DNA from: Kaistella sp. SH40-3
GTDB lineage: Bacteria; Bacteroidota; Bacteroidia; Flavobacteriales; Weeksellaceae
NCBI RefSeq assembly: GCF_030686865.1
Contig: NZ_JAQYUS010000009.1
Coordinates: forward strand, 62,001-126,000
Length of the DNA: 64,000 bases
Direction of reading: 5' to 3'
Shown: one piece after another, positions 45,628 through 53,499 of the stretch
Layout of the letters: every line of letters begins with the position of its first letter
Position numbering within the stretch: position 1 is the stretch's first letter
Translations under genes and position numbers: made by a program
The notes under the pieces: model-generated
The model's database searches: none
What the model saw: only the letters and a program-made list of their open reading frames with translations
What the model was told of the DNA's origin: nothing

Positions 45628-46431
45628 ATGGCAAGACAAAAAGGTCTTATGAAATACGTTGGCACAATTGGCGACGTGAGACACTTCAAAATTAAAGGTC
45701 AGCGAGGATTTTTCGCTGGAATGGTAGGTGGTCCTACTGCGCAGCAGGTTAAAACTGCACCAGAGTTCGAAAGAACCCGTGAAAACATGAATGAGTTCGG
45801 AGGCAGTGCAAAAGCAGGAAAATCTCTTAGAACGGCTCTTTCCTCACTAATGGGAACGTTTACGGATCCGCAGGTTACCGGAAGATTAACTTCAGTAATG
45901 AAGAAAATCAATCTGGAAGATGGAACTGAAGCCCGAGGTTACCGTAAGATTGAAATTTCTTCGCAAAGAAAATACCTTGAAGGATTCGAGTTCGATAAAA
46001 ACATTTCCATCAATGGTGTTTTTAACGCGCCTTACGACGTTAATCATACCGTAGATAGAAATGAGGGCGATTTGATTCTTCCTGCATTTAATCCCGTTGA
46101 AATGATTTCTGCTCCCGGAGGGGCAACTCACTTCCGCATTCTGCATGCATTGGCAGTCCTGTCTGATTTTTCATACAATCCAACTACCGGAACTTATGAT
46201 CCGGATGACAACGTGAATAATGAATTGAGTTATATTGCTTACTCAACATACATTCCCATGAATGCATCTTATGCCGGAGCAACAATCAATGCAGCACTTC
46301 CTGGTGTTCCCGTACTAGGTGCTGACGTTTCAGTAGTTCAGTGTATTGGCATCGAGTTTTATCAGGAAGTCAACGGCCAATATTATCCGTTTGCCAGTGG
46401 AAACTGTTTGCGTATCGAAGAAGTATTTTAA
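45628..46431 (+). CDS. Hypothetical protein, 267 residues
   Basis: The protein opens MARQKGLMKYVGTIGDVRHF, is rich in glycine and beta-prone stretches, and has no signal peptide or membrane segment. Its N-terminal third is basic, the rest looks like a beta-sandwich or capsid/tube-type fold, but that is only an impression. I do not recognise the family. A strong terminator follows, so it is transcribed apart from the DUF5675 gene, though the two often look like one cassette. Confidence 0.75.
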   Translation: MARQKGLMKYVGTIGDVRHFKIKGQRGFFAGMVGGPTAQQVKTAPEFERTRENMNEFGGSAKAGKSLRTALSSLMGTFTDPQVTGRLTSVMKKINLEDGTEARGYRKIEISSQRKYLEGFEFDKNISINGVFNAPYDVNHTVDRNEGDLILPAFNPVEMISAPGGATHFRILHALAVLSDFSYNPTTGTYDPDDNVNNELSYIAYSTYIPMNASYAGATINAALPGVPVLGADVSVVQCIGIEFYQEVNGQYYPFASGNCLRIEEVF

Positions 46432-46445
46432 TAATAAATCTTTCA

Positions 46446-46474
46446 AAGCCTTCTTCAAAAGAGAAGGCTTTTTT
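46446..46474 (+). terminator. Intrinsic terminator of the 267-residue protein gene
   Basis: AAGCCTTCT (46446-46454), loop TCAAAAG, AGAAGGCTT (46462-46470), then TTTT. Perfect 9-bp stem. Confidence 0.87.
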
Positions 46475-46521
46475 GATTGAATCAATTTAAATAGTGTACT
46501 CAACATTTTAAATACAACACA

Positions 46522-46974
46522 ATGAGAACAAAAATAATTAGAGTTGCCGAAGGCAAAAACAGCACTCTTTCCCATTTATATATCGATGGTATTTTCCAGT
46601 GTTTTTTATTGGAGGATAAAATCCGACAAGTAAAAATCATGAAACAAACTGCTATTCCTATTGGATCATTTGCTTTAAAGGTTAATACGGTTGGCGGAAT
46701 GAACACCAAATATTCACAAAAATTTGGCACCAATCATAAAGGCATGATTGAGATTGCCGGACTTCCCACTTTCAGCGCAGTTTACATTCATATCGGAAAT
46801 GTAATCAGCGAAACCGCAGGTTGTCCACTTTGCGGTCTTTCCTGGATTAAAAAAGATGGCGATTTTCAGGTATTGCAAAGCACTGATGCTTACAAAATGA
46901 TTTATCCAAAACTTTTATCCATTACAAAAAGCAAGGATTCTGGTATTGTGATTGAAAATATTTTCCAATTTTAA
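46522..46974 (+). CDS. DUF5675 family protein with L,D-transpeptidase-like motif
   Basis: 150 residues. LYIDGIFQCFLLEDKIRQ, then IPIGSFALKVN and AVYIHIGNVISETAGCPLCG. The last stretch resembles the YkuD pattern (His-Gly ... Ser-x-Gly-Cys), with a possible His-Cys pair, but it is short and the family is annotated only as DUF5675. Such genes often lie near phage-like or lysis functions. It is followed by two small membrane protein genes, so a cell-wall role is a reasonable guess. Confidence 0.78.
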   Translation: MRTKIIRVAEGKNSTLSHLYIDGIFQCFLLEDKIRQVKIMKQTAIPIGSFALKVNTVGGMNTKYSQKFGTNHKGMIEIAGLPTFSAVYIHIGNVISETAGCPLCGLSWIKKDGDFQVLQSTDAYKMIYPKLLSITKSKDSGIVIENIFQF

Positions 46975-46983
46975 AAACATGAA

Positions 46984-47250
46984 ATGATGGAAAATGAAAT
47001 TACAGTAAGCATCTTCTTTGGCTTTACAAGTAGTGTTCTTTTGGCAGTTGTTGCTTTTTTTATACGGCAGCTTCACAATGATTTCCGAAAGATGGGAGAA
47101 AATCTGACAGAAGTCAAAACTACTGCCCTACTGATCAAATCAGAGTTTAAGAATGGTCATGAACTTCTAAATCAAAAAGTCGAATATTTAGAACAAAGGA
47201 TTAACAAAATTGAATTTACACAAATTAAAAATCAAGACTATGAAAAATAG
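46984..47250 (+). CDS. Small membrane protein with coiled coil, holin-like layout
   Basis: 88 residues (a second ATG two codons in gives 87). One N-terminal membrane helix (VSIFFGFTSSVLLAVVAFFI) is followed by a charged coiled coil (residues about 35-85). The arrangement resembles XhlA/holin-like accessory proteins of phages. It lies 9 bases after the DUF5675 gene and overlaps the next gene by 11 bases. Confidence 0.65.
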   Translation: MMENEITVSIFFGFTSSVLLAVVAFFIRQLHNDFRKMGENLTEVKTTALLIKSEFKNGHELLNQKVEYLEQRINKIEFTQIKNQDYEK

Positions 47251-47503
47251 AAATCTAAATCTAGTCAGAAGAATGCAAGCACCTACACCAAAATGGTTTA
47301 GGATTATGCGAAATCTGGGTCTTACCCTCTCTGCCGTTGGTGGTGCTCTGATTGCTTCTCCAGTTTCTTTACCTGCAGGAATTATTTCTATAGGCGGCTA
47401 TTTGTTTTTGGGTGGAACCATCATCGGTGCGGTCAGTCAGACCGCTGTCAGTTCAGAAGAATACGGAAAAAACGTTTCCAAACCTGGCGAAAACTTCAAA
47501 TAA
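47240..47503 (+). CDS. Small membrane protein with two-helix hairpin
   Basis: 87 residues from the ATG at 47240. A basic N-terminus (KNRNLNLVRRMQAPTPKWFR) leads into two hydrophobic segments (LGLTLSAVGGALIASPVSLP and GIISIGGYLFLGGTIIGAVS). It overlaps the previous gene, suggesting coupling. Holin-like by layout; function not proven. Confidence 0.65.
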   Translation: MKNRNLNLVRRMQAPTPKWFRIMRNLGLTLSAVGGALIASPVSLPAGIISIGGYLFLGGTIIGAVSQTAVSSEEYGKNVSKPGENFK

Positions 47504-47557
47504 AACACACCTGATAGGCTGGTTAAAGACTGTTTGTGTAATTTGGTTATTTGTGAG

Positions 47558-47582
47558 AACCTGTCTTTTAGGCAGGTTTTTC
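47558..47582 (+). terminator. Terminator of the DUF5675 cassette
   Basis: AACCTGTC, loop TTTTA, GGCAGGTT, then TTTC. The 8-bp stem includes one G-T pair. Confidence 0.7.
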
Positions 47583-47850
47583 TGTGTTTTGCTTTATGTT
47601 GCTTCGGTCTGTTTAATTAGGTGGAATATATAGCCTTTAAGGGTCGGTTGAACAGCCTTTAAGTAGGAGACATAAATTAAAAATTTACATTTAGAAATTG
47701 GATTTACCAAACTGATTGGAATTCCAGACTGTACTTTCTTAAAGCTAAACTTTGGATTTGGTAACGATCTTTCGTTGAAAATTTTTCAAAAGAAAAAAGG
47801 AAAAAAAAGAAAGTGCAATACCCTTCTGGAAGGAAAATGCGATGCAATAT

Positions 47851-47906
47851 TTTTTTGCAAAAAATATAGACGTAGTATTTTAGACGGCTATATTTTTTGC
47901 AAAAAA
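47851..47906. repeat. Perfect 19-bp inverted repeat built of two palindromes
   Basis: TTTTTTGCAAAAAATATAG (47851-47869) and its exact reverse complement CTATATTTTTTGCAAAAAA (47888-47906) flank 18 bp. Each arm itself contains the self-complementary TTTTTTGCAAAAAA. It lies in the gene-free 705-base gap 47504-48208, the rest of which holds the terminator at 47558 and GC-rich degenerate sequence (48050-48240). Confidence 0.85.
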
Positions 47907-48157
47907 CCCGCCAGGGCTTGATATTGACAGCACATTTTCCTGACGGTATACCTTTACTTTCTTTTTTTTATTTTTTTCGATGGTCGGGTCTTCCGATTGA
48001 TAACCGGCGAGATTGTTTTTTTTTAACCTGTTTTATTTCGAAGACGATAATTCAAAGCGGTGGCAAGCGTTGGGAAAGGCAGCTGTATGACGGTACACCG
48101 GAACTAAAATTCAATAACGCAATCCCGATGTACCGGCATTCTGCTGCGCGCGGTGAT

Positions 48158-48188
48158 CCTTCGGCGGGCTCAGGACAGGCTCAGTGAC
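48158..48188. repeat. Widespread intergenic repeat fragment
   Basis: CCTTCGGCGGGCTCAGGACA followed by GGCTCAGTGAC resembles the TTCGACAAGCTCAGGACAGG repeat found between genes in many bacteria. A related piece, CCTTCGACTTCGCTCAGGAT, lies at 53055-53074. The two flank the 48.2-52.6 kb island. Confidence 0.5.
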
Positions 48189-48208
48189 TGTACGGCTCCA
48201 CCGGACAG

Positions 48209-48547
48209 TTACTGGAGGAACATGGGAAAGCGATGGATATGAACAAAAAATTTTAACTTATTAAAGTTACTAAGTAATTTTTCGATGTTTTCTTTACCGA
48301 CCGGATTCTGACTGTGAACCGTAAAATTAATTGTATTTATCTTATTATCGAGGCAGTAGTCAACCAAAAACTTTGCACAATCGTAACCTGTTTTTCCCAA
48401 ACCCCAATCGTGATCGAAACTTATAAAAGCTGGAAGGCCGTGAGCATTGACAAATAACACAAATTCATCATAATCATAAACTCGATGAAAATTTTTTGGA
48501 GTGGAACGCATATCATCCAGATAAAGTTTTATTGATTTATTCTGCAT
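48209..48547 (-). CDS. Cyclic-phosphate processing receiver-domain (cPPR) protein
   Basis: 112 residues. KLYLDDMRSTPKNFHRVYDY, then PAFISFDHDWGLGKTGYDCAKFLV has the receiver-like fold with the DD and FDHD acid residues typical of the small Bacteroidota proteins labelled cyclic-phosphate processing receiver domains. The name comes from comparative genomics; the reaction is not established. It overlaps the preceding gene by 11 bases and ends the minus-strand operon starting at 49019. Confidence 0.8.
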   Translation of the reverse strand: MQNKSIKLYLDDMRSTPKNFHRVYDYDEFVLFVNAHGLPAFISFDHDWGLGKTGYDCAKFLVDYCLDNKINTINFTVHSQNPVGKENIEKLLSNFNKLKFFVHIHRFPMFLQ

Positions 48548-49019
48548 TTATAATTTTAGAAGGGTTAAGGTCTGTTTTATCTTTAAAAAATTGATGACGC
48601 ACAATTATTTCAATCCACACATCATCAATTGCCAAAATTTCTTCAAATGAGAGACCACTATGGTCTATCAGGCAGTGCATGAGATAGCCGAAATGAAAGA
48701 TTTTCAACTGTTCGAATCCCATCCAACCATGTATAAACCAATCCATATAAAAAAACTCTGGATCATTGGGTGAAAGGGAATAAATATTTGATTGACAAAA
48801 GGGATCTCCTACTTCTATACGCCTCGATTGGCAAAACTCTTCGTCATAACTAAAAACAGAAAAATGAGTTTCGTACTCGTAGTCATCCATTAAATCGTTC
48901 TTCACCTGTAAATCAAGTACATCACAAAGTTTGATCAAATATTTCCTTGCCCTGATTTCTTCTGCTCTGATTTTATCATTAATTAAAGAAAATTTTTTAA
49001 TCTGCTCTTCTGTCATCAT
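48537..49019 (-). CDS. Hypothetical protein, 160 residues
   Basis: Acidic, aromatic-rich protein with no signal or membrane segment. It begins MMTEEQIKKFSLINDKIRAE. Features such as EFFYMDWFIHGWMGFEQLKIF-like aromatic stretches suggest a compact alpha/beta fold, similar in style to immunity or partner proteins, but nothing is recognised. Its promoter region has a TATTTTTG box and the CGACA-N5-TGACGC motif 45-60 bases upstream. Confidence 0.7.
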   Translation of the reverse strand: MMTEEQIKKFSLINDKIRAEEIRARKYLIKLCDVLDLQVKNDLMDDYEYETHFSVFSYDEEFCQSRRIEVGDPFCQSNIYSLSPNDPEFFYMDWFIHGWMGFEQLKIFHFGYLMHCLIDHSGLSFEEILAIDDVWIEIIVRHQFFKDKTDLNPSKIINAE

Positions 49020-49063
49020 ATCTGTAATTTTTAATAGTTAGAAGCAAAAATAGCGCTCAAGGA

Positions 49064-49079
49064 CGACAAAATATGACGC
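49064..49079. promoter_or_regulatory. Candidate WYL-regulator operator, copy 1
   Basis: CGACA-AAATA-TGACGC, 45 bases upstream of the start of the 160-residue protein gene and just upstream of a minus-strand TATTTTTG box. The same pattern occurs at 50130-50145 and 52601-52616. Confidence 0.55.
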
Positions 49080-49134
49080 AGACTGATATGGTTTATAAAA
49101 ATTGAAGAAAACGGTGTGTAATGGATGCCGGAGA

Positions 49135-50070
49135 TTACTTCTTGTTATAAATGGACAACGTGGTCATTAATTTTTGCTGAATAATTACACGCAGTGATTG
49201 AGGTTCTAAGACTTCAACATATTCGCCATAAGAAAGGATTTCCATGATGAACTCCCAATTAGGTTTCAAACTAACTTTTACCACTATTTCATCTGGGGTA
49301 TCTTTTACAATTTCTTGAGAAGCATGGAGTGGCATTGATTTGATATATTCGCCCTGATTAGGTATATCGACGGTATCTGTGGGACTTTTACGGAAAGACA
49401 GCGTCACCACCTGAACTGTAAAATCGGCCGATGAACCGATAATACCAAATACCTCTTTGAACTGCTCTTTGGGGTCGATGGATTGTGGGTATTGAAACTT
49501 AACTCCTGTTTCCAGCAAGTTGTTTATTCGGTCTAACCCAAAAACACGAAAATCTTTCACCTTCAAATCATACGAAAAAACATACCATCTCCGGCGAAAT
49601 TCTTTGAGTAGATAAGGTTCCAGCACCCTTATTTCAGGTTTCTCAGACCAAAACTTCTGGTAGGTAACTTGAATTTGTTTTCGGTCTTTTATTGAAACAA
49701 GGAGGTCTGCCATATATCCTGTTCCCTCAGGTTTTCGTGTATCAAATTGAACATAATCCGAGAATTCCTGATGGGCTTTCAGGGCCTGAAAGACATCAAA
49801 CGCTTCAAAAAGCCGTTCGGAATATTGATCATCCTCTGCGGAGTAAATCTCATATCGTTTTGTCGACTTATTGTAGGAAATATCGATGCTGTACAACTGC
49901 GATATATCTCGAATATCGCGCTGGAAAGTTCGTATTGAAATATCATAATTACCCCCAATAATGTCAGATTCTATATTCAGTTTGGCTTTGAGTTCCTCAA
50001 ATGTAAAGGGTTTCATCCGTAATTTCTGAATGATGATACGGTGACGGGTAAAAGTTTCAAGTAATGACAT
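49135..50070 (-). CDS. WYL-domain transcriptional regulator
   Basis: 311 residues from the ATG at 50068-50070 (the frame is open to 50217, but that would run into the divergent gene). An N-terminal winged helix (LRMKPFTFEELKAKLNIES, ISIRTFQRDIRDI) is followed by a WYL domain (IKDRKQIQVTYQKFWSEKPEIRVLEPY, KEFRRRWYVFSYDLK) and a C-terminal WCX-like part. WYL proteins bind nucleic acid or nucleotide ligands and often control defence islands. It probably recognises the CGACA-N5-TGWCG motif seen at three promoters here. Confidence 0.87.
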   Translation of the reverse strand: MSLLETFTRHRIIIQKLRMKPFTFEELKAKLNIESDIIGGNYDISIRTFQRDIRDISQLYSIDISYNKSTKRYEIYSAEDDQYSERLFEAFDVFQALKAHQEFSDYVQFDTRKPEGTGYMADLLVSIKDRKQIQVTYQKFWSEKPEIRVLEPYLLKEFRRRWYVFSYDLKVKDFRVFGLDRINNLLETGVKFQYPQSIDPKEQFKEVFGIIGSSADFTVQVVTLSFRKSPTDTVDIPNQGEYIKSMPLHASQEIVKDTPDEIVVKVSLKPNWEFIMEILSYGEYVEVLEPQSLRVIIQQKLMTTLSIYNKK

Positions 50071-50129
50071 TCGCGGAACTGTTTTATTGGAGAAAAAAAT
50101 ATTTTTAAAAATAGCAATAATTTTTGTAA

Positions 50130-50145
50130 CGACATTCTTTGACGC
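50130..50145. promoter_or_regulatory. Candidate WYL-regulator operator, copy 2 (divergent promoters)
   Basis: CGACA-TTCTT-TGACGC in the 109-bp divergent region between the WYL and DUF2493 genes. On the plus side a TAGTTTTG -7 box follows at about 50157-50164. Confidence 0.55.
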
Positions 50146-50179
50146 GCCCCAATGGTAGTTTTGACTAAAATTAAATGTT

Positions 50180-50533
50180 ATGCTAAATATTGCTATTGTT
50201 GGCGGCCGCGATTTCAACGATTATGAATTGATGAAAAACGTTTTAAATGAGTATATTGATAATAAAACATTTATCAATGCTATTGTTTCGGGGGGTGCAG
50301 CCGGAACGGATACTCTCGCTGAGAAATATGCTGCCGAAATGGAAATTGAACTGATTGTTTACCGGCCGGATTACAAAAAATACGGTAGGTCTGCGGCATT
50401 GCTGAGAAATACGGAAATCGTTGAAAAGTCCGATATTGTATTTGCTTTTTGGGATGGTAAATCCCGGGGTACTATGGACAGCATTAATAAAGCTAAAAAA
50501 ATGCATCGTAAACTGTTTGTTGTTGAATATTAA
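50180..50533 (+). CDS. DUF2493/SLOG family nucleotide-binding protein
   Basis: 117 residues. NIAIVGGRDFNDYELM, then AIVSGGAAGTDTLAEKYA, VYRPDYKKYGRSAALLRN and FAFWDGKSRGTMDSI are the hallmarks of the YspA-type SLOG fold, a Rossmann-like domain thought to bind or process nucleotide ligands, common in conflict systems. It is divergent from the WYL gene and ends at a strong terminator. Confidence 0.88.
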   Translation: MLNIAIVGGRDFNDYELMKNVLNEYIDNKTFINAIVSGGAAGTDTLAEKYAAEMEIELIVYRPDYKKYGRSAALLRNTEIVEKSDIVFAFWDGKSRGTMDSINKAKKMHRKLFVVEY

Positions 50534-50548
50534 ATGCCAGTTTATATA

Positions 50549-50579
50549 AACGGAATGCAGTGCGCATTCCGTTTTTTTT
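50549..50579 (+). terminator. Intrinsic terminator of the SLOG gene
   Basis: AACGGAATGC (50549-50558), loop AGTGC, GCATTCCGTT (50564-50573), then six T. Perfect 10-bp stem. Confidence 0.9.
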
Positions 50580-50592
50580 AAGAAAGTTATTT

Positions 50593-51714
50593 TTATTGTG
50601 AAACCGCTTCTGAATTTGCAGGTATGATTACATTAATCACTTTGACAATCTCGTTCTCGAAGAATGTAAGGGTATTTGCAAGTTCCTCAGGAAACAATTT
50701 ATTATCAGTTAAAACAGGTAATGTTTTCCAGAACGCAGCAATTTGGTCATTAACAATGTCCATTTTGAAAGAATTTGAAAAATTTTGCCGCTCTTCAACA
50801 TCAAATACCCTAAAACTTATTACGGGTAACTTATTGTTTTTAAATCTAAATTTAAATTCCCTGTTATTATGAAAACCCGTTCCCAATATTGCAGGAAAAT
50901 CTTTAAATTCGATTATTTCAAAATTAAGTAGAGGATATGCTGAAGTTAACTTTTTAACTAAATCCAATAACAAATTTCTTTTTAATTCAGTACTTACCGC
51001 TTCGAAATTTTTATATATTTCAAAAGATGCTTCGAAGTTATCGGTAATGATATTTTTTATTAATGCTGCCATTTCTTTATTTGTAGTTTGGTTTGTTAGT
51101 TTTTTAAGAAGAAAAGTATATTGGTTTAGTATTTCGCGCAGCATAGGCTTATCAAAAGCCCACTTTGCACATTCGGAAATCCATTCTATAATATGATCCT
51201 TATAGGAAAGGTTTCTGTAGATTTTTAATTCATCATCCCCAATAGAAATTTGGTCGCTTTCTTTACCGTCTAATGTTAAATAGAACAGTTCAGCATCAGG
51301 AAATTGTTTTTTGTAGCGCTTCAGTTGATTCAGTTGTTCAGCCGCGTATATTTTATTTTCAATAAGAATAACATTGCCCTCGAGGTCTTTAATGACAATA
51401 TCTATCCTGCCTCCTTCGGTTTTATCGGCATTGGTAAAGCCGATATGATCTTCTTTTCTGCAAACTGCATTTTCAAAGTTCATTTTAAAATCTGCGCCTA
51501 AAAATTTTTGAACAAAAAGTTCCAGTGGTTTAGTACCTAACCCGTGGGTTCCTCTTGGATGGAGCAGTTCTGCAAGCAGTGCTGAATGAGTGAAAACTTC
51601 ATCTGATTCCATGCTCATGATTGAAAAAATATTGAACTCTTCGCCTGACATTTTCCGATGTCTGTCGTACATTTCTGTAATTCGTGAAATTTCTTTGATA
51701 AAATTATACTTCAT
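50593..51714 (-). CDS. PD-(D/E)XK nuclease family protein
   Basis: 373 residues. The nuclease core is visible as EGGRIDIVIKDLEGNVILIENKIYAAEQLNQLKRY, that is D-(x)n-ExK with Glu-Asn-Lys (about residues 100-130), preceded by HSALLAELLHPRGTHGLG, typical of the PDDEXK_4-like family. The C-terminal half is helical and of unknown role. It is the last gene of the operon that starts at 52577, 24 bases after the hydrolase gene. A DNA-cutting effector role is plausible. Confidence 0.83.
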   Translation of the reverse strand: MKYNFIKEISRITEMYDRHRKMSGEEFNIFSIMSMESDEVFTHSALLAELLHPRGTHGLGTKPLELFVQKFLGADFKMNFENAVCRKEDHIGFTNADKTEGGRIDIVIKDLEGNVILIENKIYAAEQLNQLKRYKKQFPDAELFYLTLDGKESDQISIGDDELKIYRNLSYKDHIIEWISECAKWAFDKPMLREILNQYTFLLKKLTNQTTNKEMAALIKNIITDNFEASFEIYKNFEAVSTELKRNLLLDLVKKLTSAYPLLNFEIIEFKDFPAILGTGFHNNREFKFRFKNNKLPVISFRVFDVEERQNFSNSFKMDIVNDQIAAFWKTLPVLTDNKLFPEELANTLTFFENEIVKVINVIIPANSEAVSQ

Positions 51715-51737
51715 AAAAAAAGATTATAGAATTAAAA

Positions 51738-52286
51738 TTAAGATTTAAAATATTGATTTAATATAAAAGCCCTGATTGCGGGCAAGTATTCGCGAAAATT
51801 TTCAAGACAATGAGAATCATTAACTTCTAATAGCGTAAAAGATTGTGAAGTATTTTCTTCGAACAATATGCTCTGATTTAAGACTTCATCAGTCCGGCTC
51901 GCAATAATCAGAGAATTTTTCGAAGGTACCATTTTTTTTATTTGGGCAGATAAAGTTATAGGAAATAAAATATCAAAATTTTTCTGTTCTATATTTAATA
52001 AGGGACTCATTAGTATTAGGATGTCTTCTTCATTCTGGCGGAGCTCCTTTAACTGAAAGGCGAAATTTGCCCCTGTAGAGTCTCCGATGATGATTAGTTC
52101 TTCACAATTTTTAAATTGCTTTACGGTATTACTAAGAAGTAGAGAAATAATCGAGTCTTCCTGCCATTCCATTATATTACAATCGTAGATATGTTCAAAA
52201 TAATTTTTAATCTCTCTGTACTTTGCAGACTGTCGGTTTGAGCCGTAGCCATGGATATAAAGGAGTTTTTTCTTGTCTATGTACAT
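51738..52286 (-). CDS. Small alpha/beta hydrolase
   Basis: 182 residues. LLYIHGYGSNRQSAKYREI gives the oxyanion loop, IIGDSTGANFAF the nucleophile elbow (Ser), IIASRTDEVL the acid and VNDSHCLENF the histidine, all as in YqiA/RBBP9-like hydrolases. No export signal. The gene follows the 96-residue gene with no gap and precedes the nuclease gene. Substrate unknown. Confidence 0.82.
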   Translation of the reverse strand: MYIDKKKLLYIHGYGSNRQSAKYREIKNYFEHIYDCNIMEWQEDSIISLLLSNTVKQFKNCEELIIIGDSTGANFAFQLKELRQNEEDILILMSPLLNIEQKNFDILFPITLSAQIKKMVPSKNSLIIASRTDEVLNQSILFEENTSQSFTLLEVNDSHCLENFREYLPAIRAFILNQYFKS

Positions 52287-52577
52287 TTACTTTGTAATTG
52301 AAAACCCATAATTTACGAAAACAAACCCTTGGCCATTCCTGCTGATATTTGGCTTACTATCTTTTACGATGTGCTTTGTCATTTCCAGTAATTTTTTATC
52401 AGAATATTTGTTTATGTCATCAACTTTAAAGATCACACTAAAAGCCTGGACGCCTTCCCAAATCCAACTTTCCCAAGTGGCATCCAGCGAACCAAACTTT
52501 ATTGTTTCACGAAATAAGACCGTCGTACTGTTATCAACGGGTATTTTACTTTCTGTTTTTAATTTCTGTTTTGTCAT
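52287..52577 (-). CDS. Hypothetical protein, 96 residues
   Basis: A small protein starting MTKQKLKTESKIPVDNSTTV with beta-prone and aromatic content (TWESWIWEGVQAFSVIFKVDD) and a conserved-looking end (GFVFVNYGFSITK). No motif recognised. It abuts the hydrolase gene exactly, and its promoter carries the third operator-like motif. Confidence 0.68.
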   Translation of the reverse strand: MTKQKLKTESKIPVDNSTTVLFRETIKFGSLDATWESWIWEGVQAFSVIFKVDDINKYSDKKLLEMTKHIVKDSKPNISRNGQGFVFVNYGFSITK

Positions 52578-53499
52578 ATTGTAAATTTATAGCTCTTGGG
52601 CGACAATCGATGTCGTTATAAATTTTTTGATCCTAAAGATTTATATTTTTTTTGTCCTTTAACAAGACTCACTATAAATGGCAAAATGGGGGGTAACAAC
52701 TCGCACAAAAATGGTGCTTTACCAATTGTACTATAAGCAATAATAGTGAACAAATACCTGAACGTGACAAGCGGCTGGAAAAACAGCGGTATGGATTGAT
52801 GGGGAAAATTGCTGCGCGCTGGCTTTTACAGAACGCGGTATTCATACACTGAAAATCTTAGCCTATGAAACTAAAGTATGAATACTGTGTGCTGGAAAAA
52901 AGAGGTGGCAAGAGCAATTTTTCTCAGCAAGGAATACTGCTGTGCGCGGTGGTGAAAGTGAATAAACTGCCACTACAAGTTTCCGCTGAAAAAAAGCAGT
53001 TTATTGACTGGAACCACATGGCCAATCCCGAAACTCTCTGCACCATTTTTGTGTCCTTCGACTTCGCTCAGGATGGCACATCAAATTCTGAATGGGGATT
53101 AGAAGGTATTCAATTGGTGTCCTGCCCTACTAAATTATAAATGACCTGGCGGCTGGAAGGCGGTGGCTTGTGCGGGCTTTGCCCAAACAAAAGGAAAGCA
53201 TTTAGCATAATCTTCAATTATAGGCGAAGATGCTGCTGGATTGTATGGAACGCAACGAAGTGGAGCGGAATACAACGGTTCGCGCTGGCCATTTGCGTAT
53301 AATTGCGATTATGTTATTTGCTGCGGCCGGGCGTGGGTTTTCGAGTTCCTATTCCTCAATTTATAATATACTTGGTAAGACGGTCAAAATGACCTGCGAT
53401 TGACCAACCGACTGAGAGCAAATTCTAATTTGTAGTACGTTTTTAATGGGTATTATTTCGATCATACTAGTTTTCAGGTTAAATTGTGATTAAGGGTGA
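52578..53499. other. Gene-free, locally GC-rich degenerate region
   Basis: 922 bases. Apart from the operator-like motif and the repeat fragment at 53055-53074 it holds degenerate sequence with repeated wording (GCGGCTGGAA at about 52771 and 53150; TGCGCGC/TGTGCGCGGTGG at about 52812 and 52942). A 91-codon plus-strand frame (52865-53140) reads through the repeat fragment and is not convincing as a gene. Confidence 0.5.
52601..52616. promoter_or_regulatory. Candidate WYL-regulator operator, copy 3
   Basis: CGACA-ATCGA-TGTCGT, a true inverted repeat (CGACA/TGTCG), 24 bases upstream of the 96-residue protein gene that heads the hydrolase-nuclease operon. Confidence 0.55.

Noticed and set aside
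47897-48187. 96-codon plus-strand frame
   Set aside because: It reads through an intergenic repeat fragment (ending in the PSAGSGQAQ wording) and has no sensible start context.
52865-53140. 91-codon plus-strand frame
   Set aside because: It crosses the TTCGACTTCGCTCAGGAT repeat fragment in degenerate sequence; not supported as a gene.
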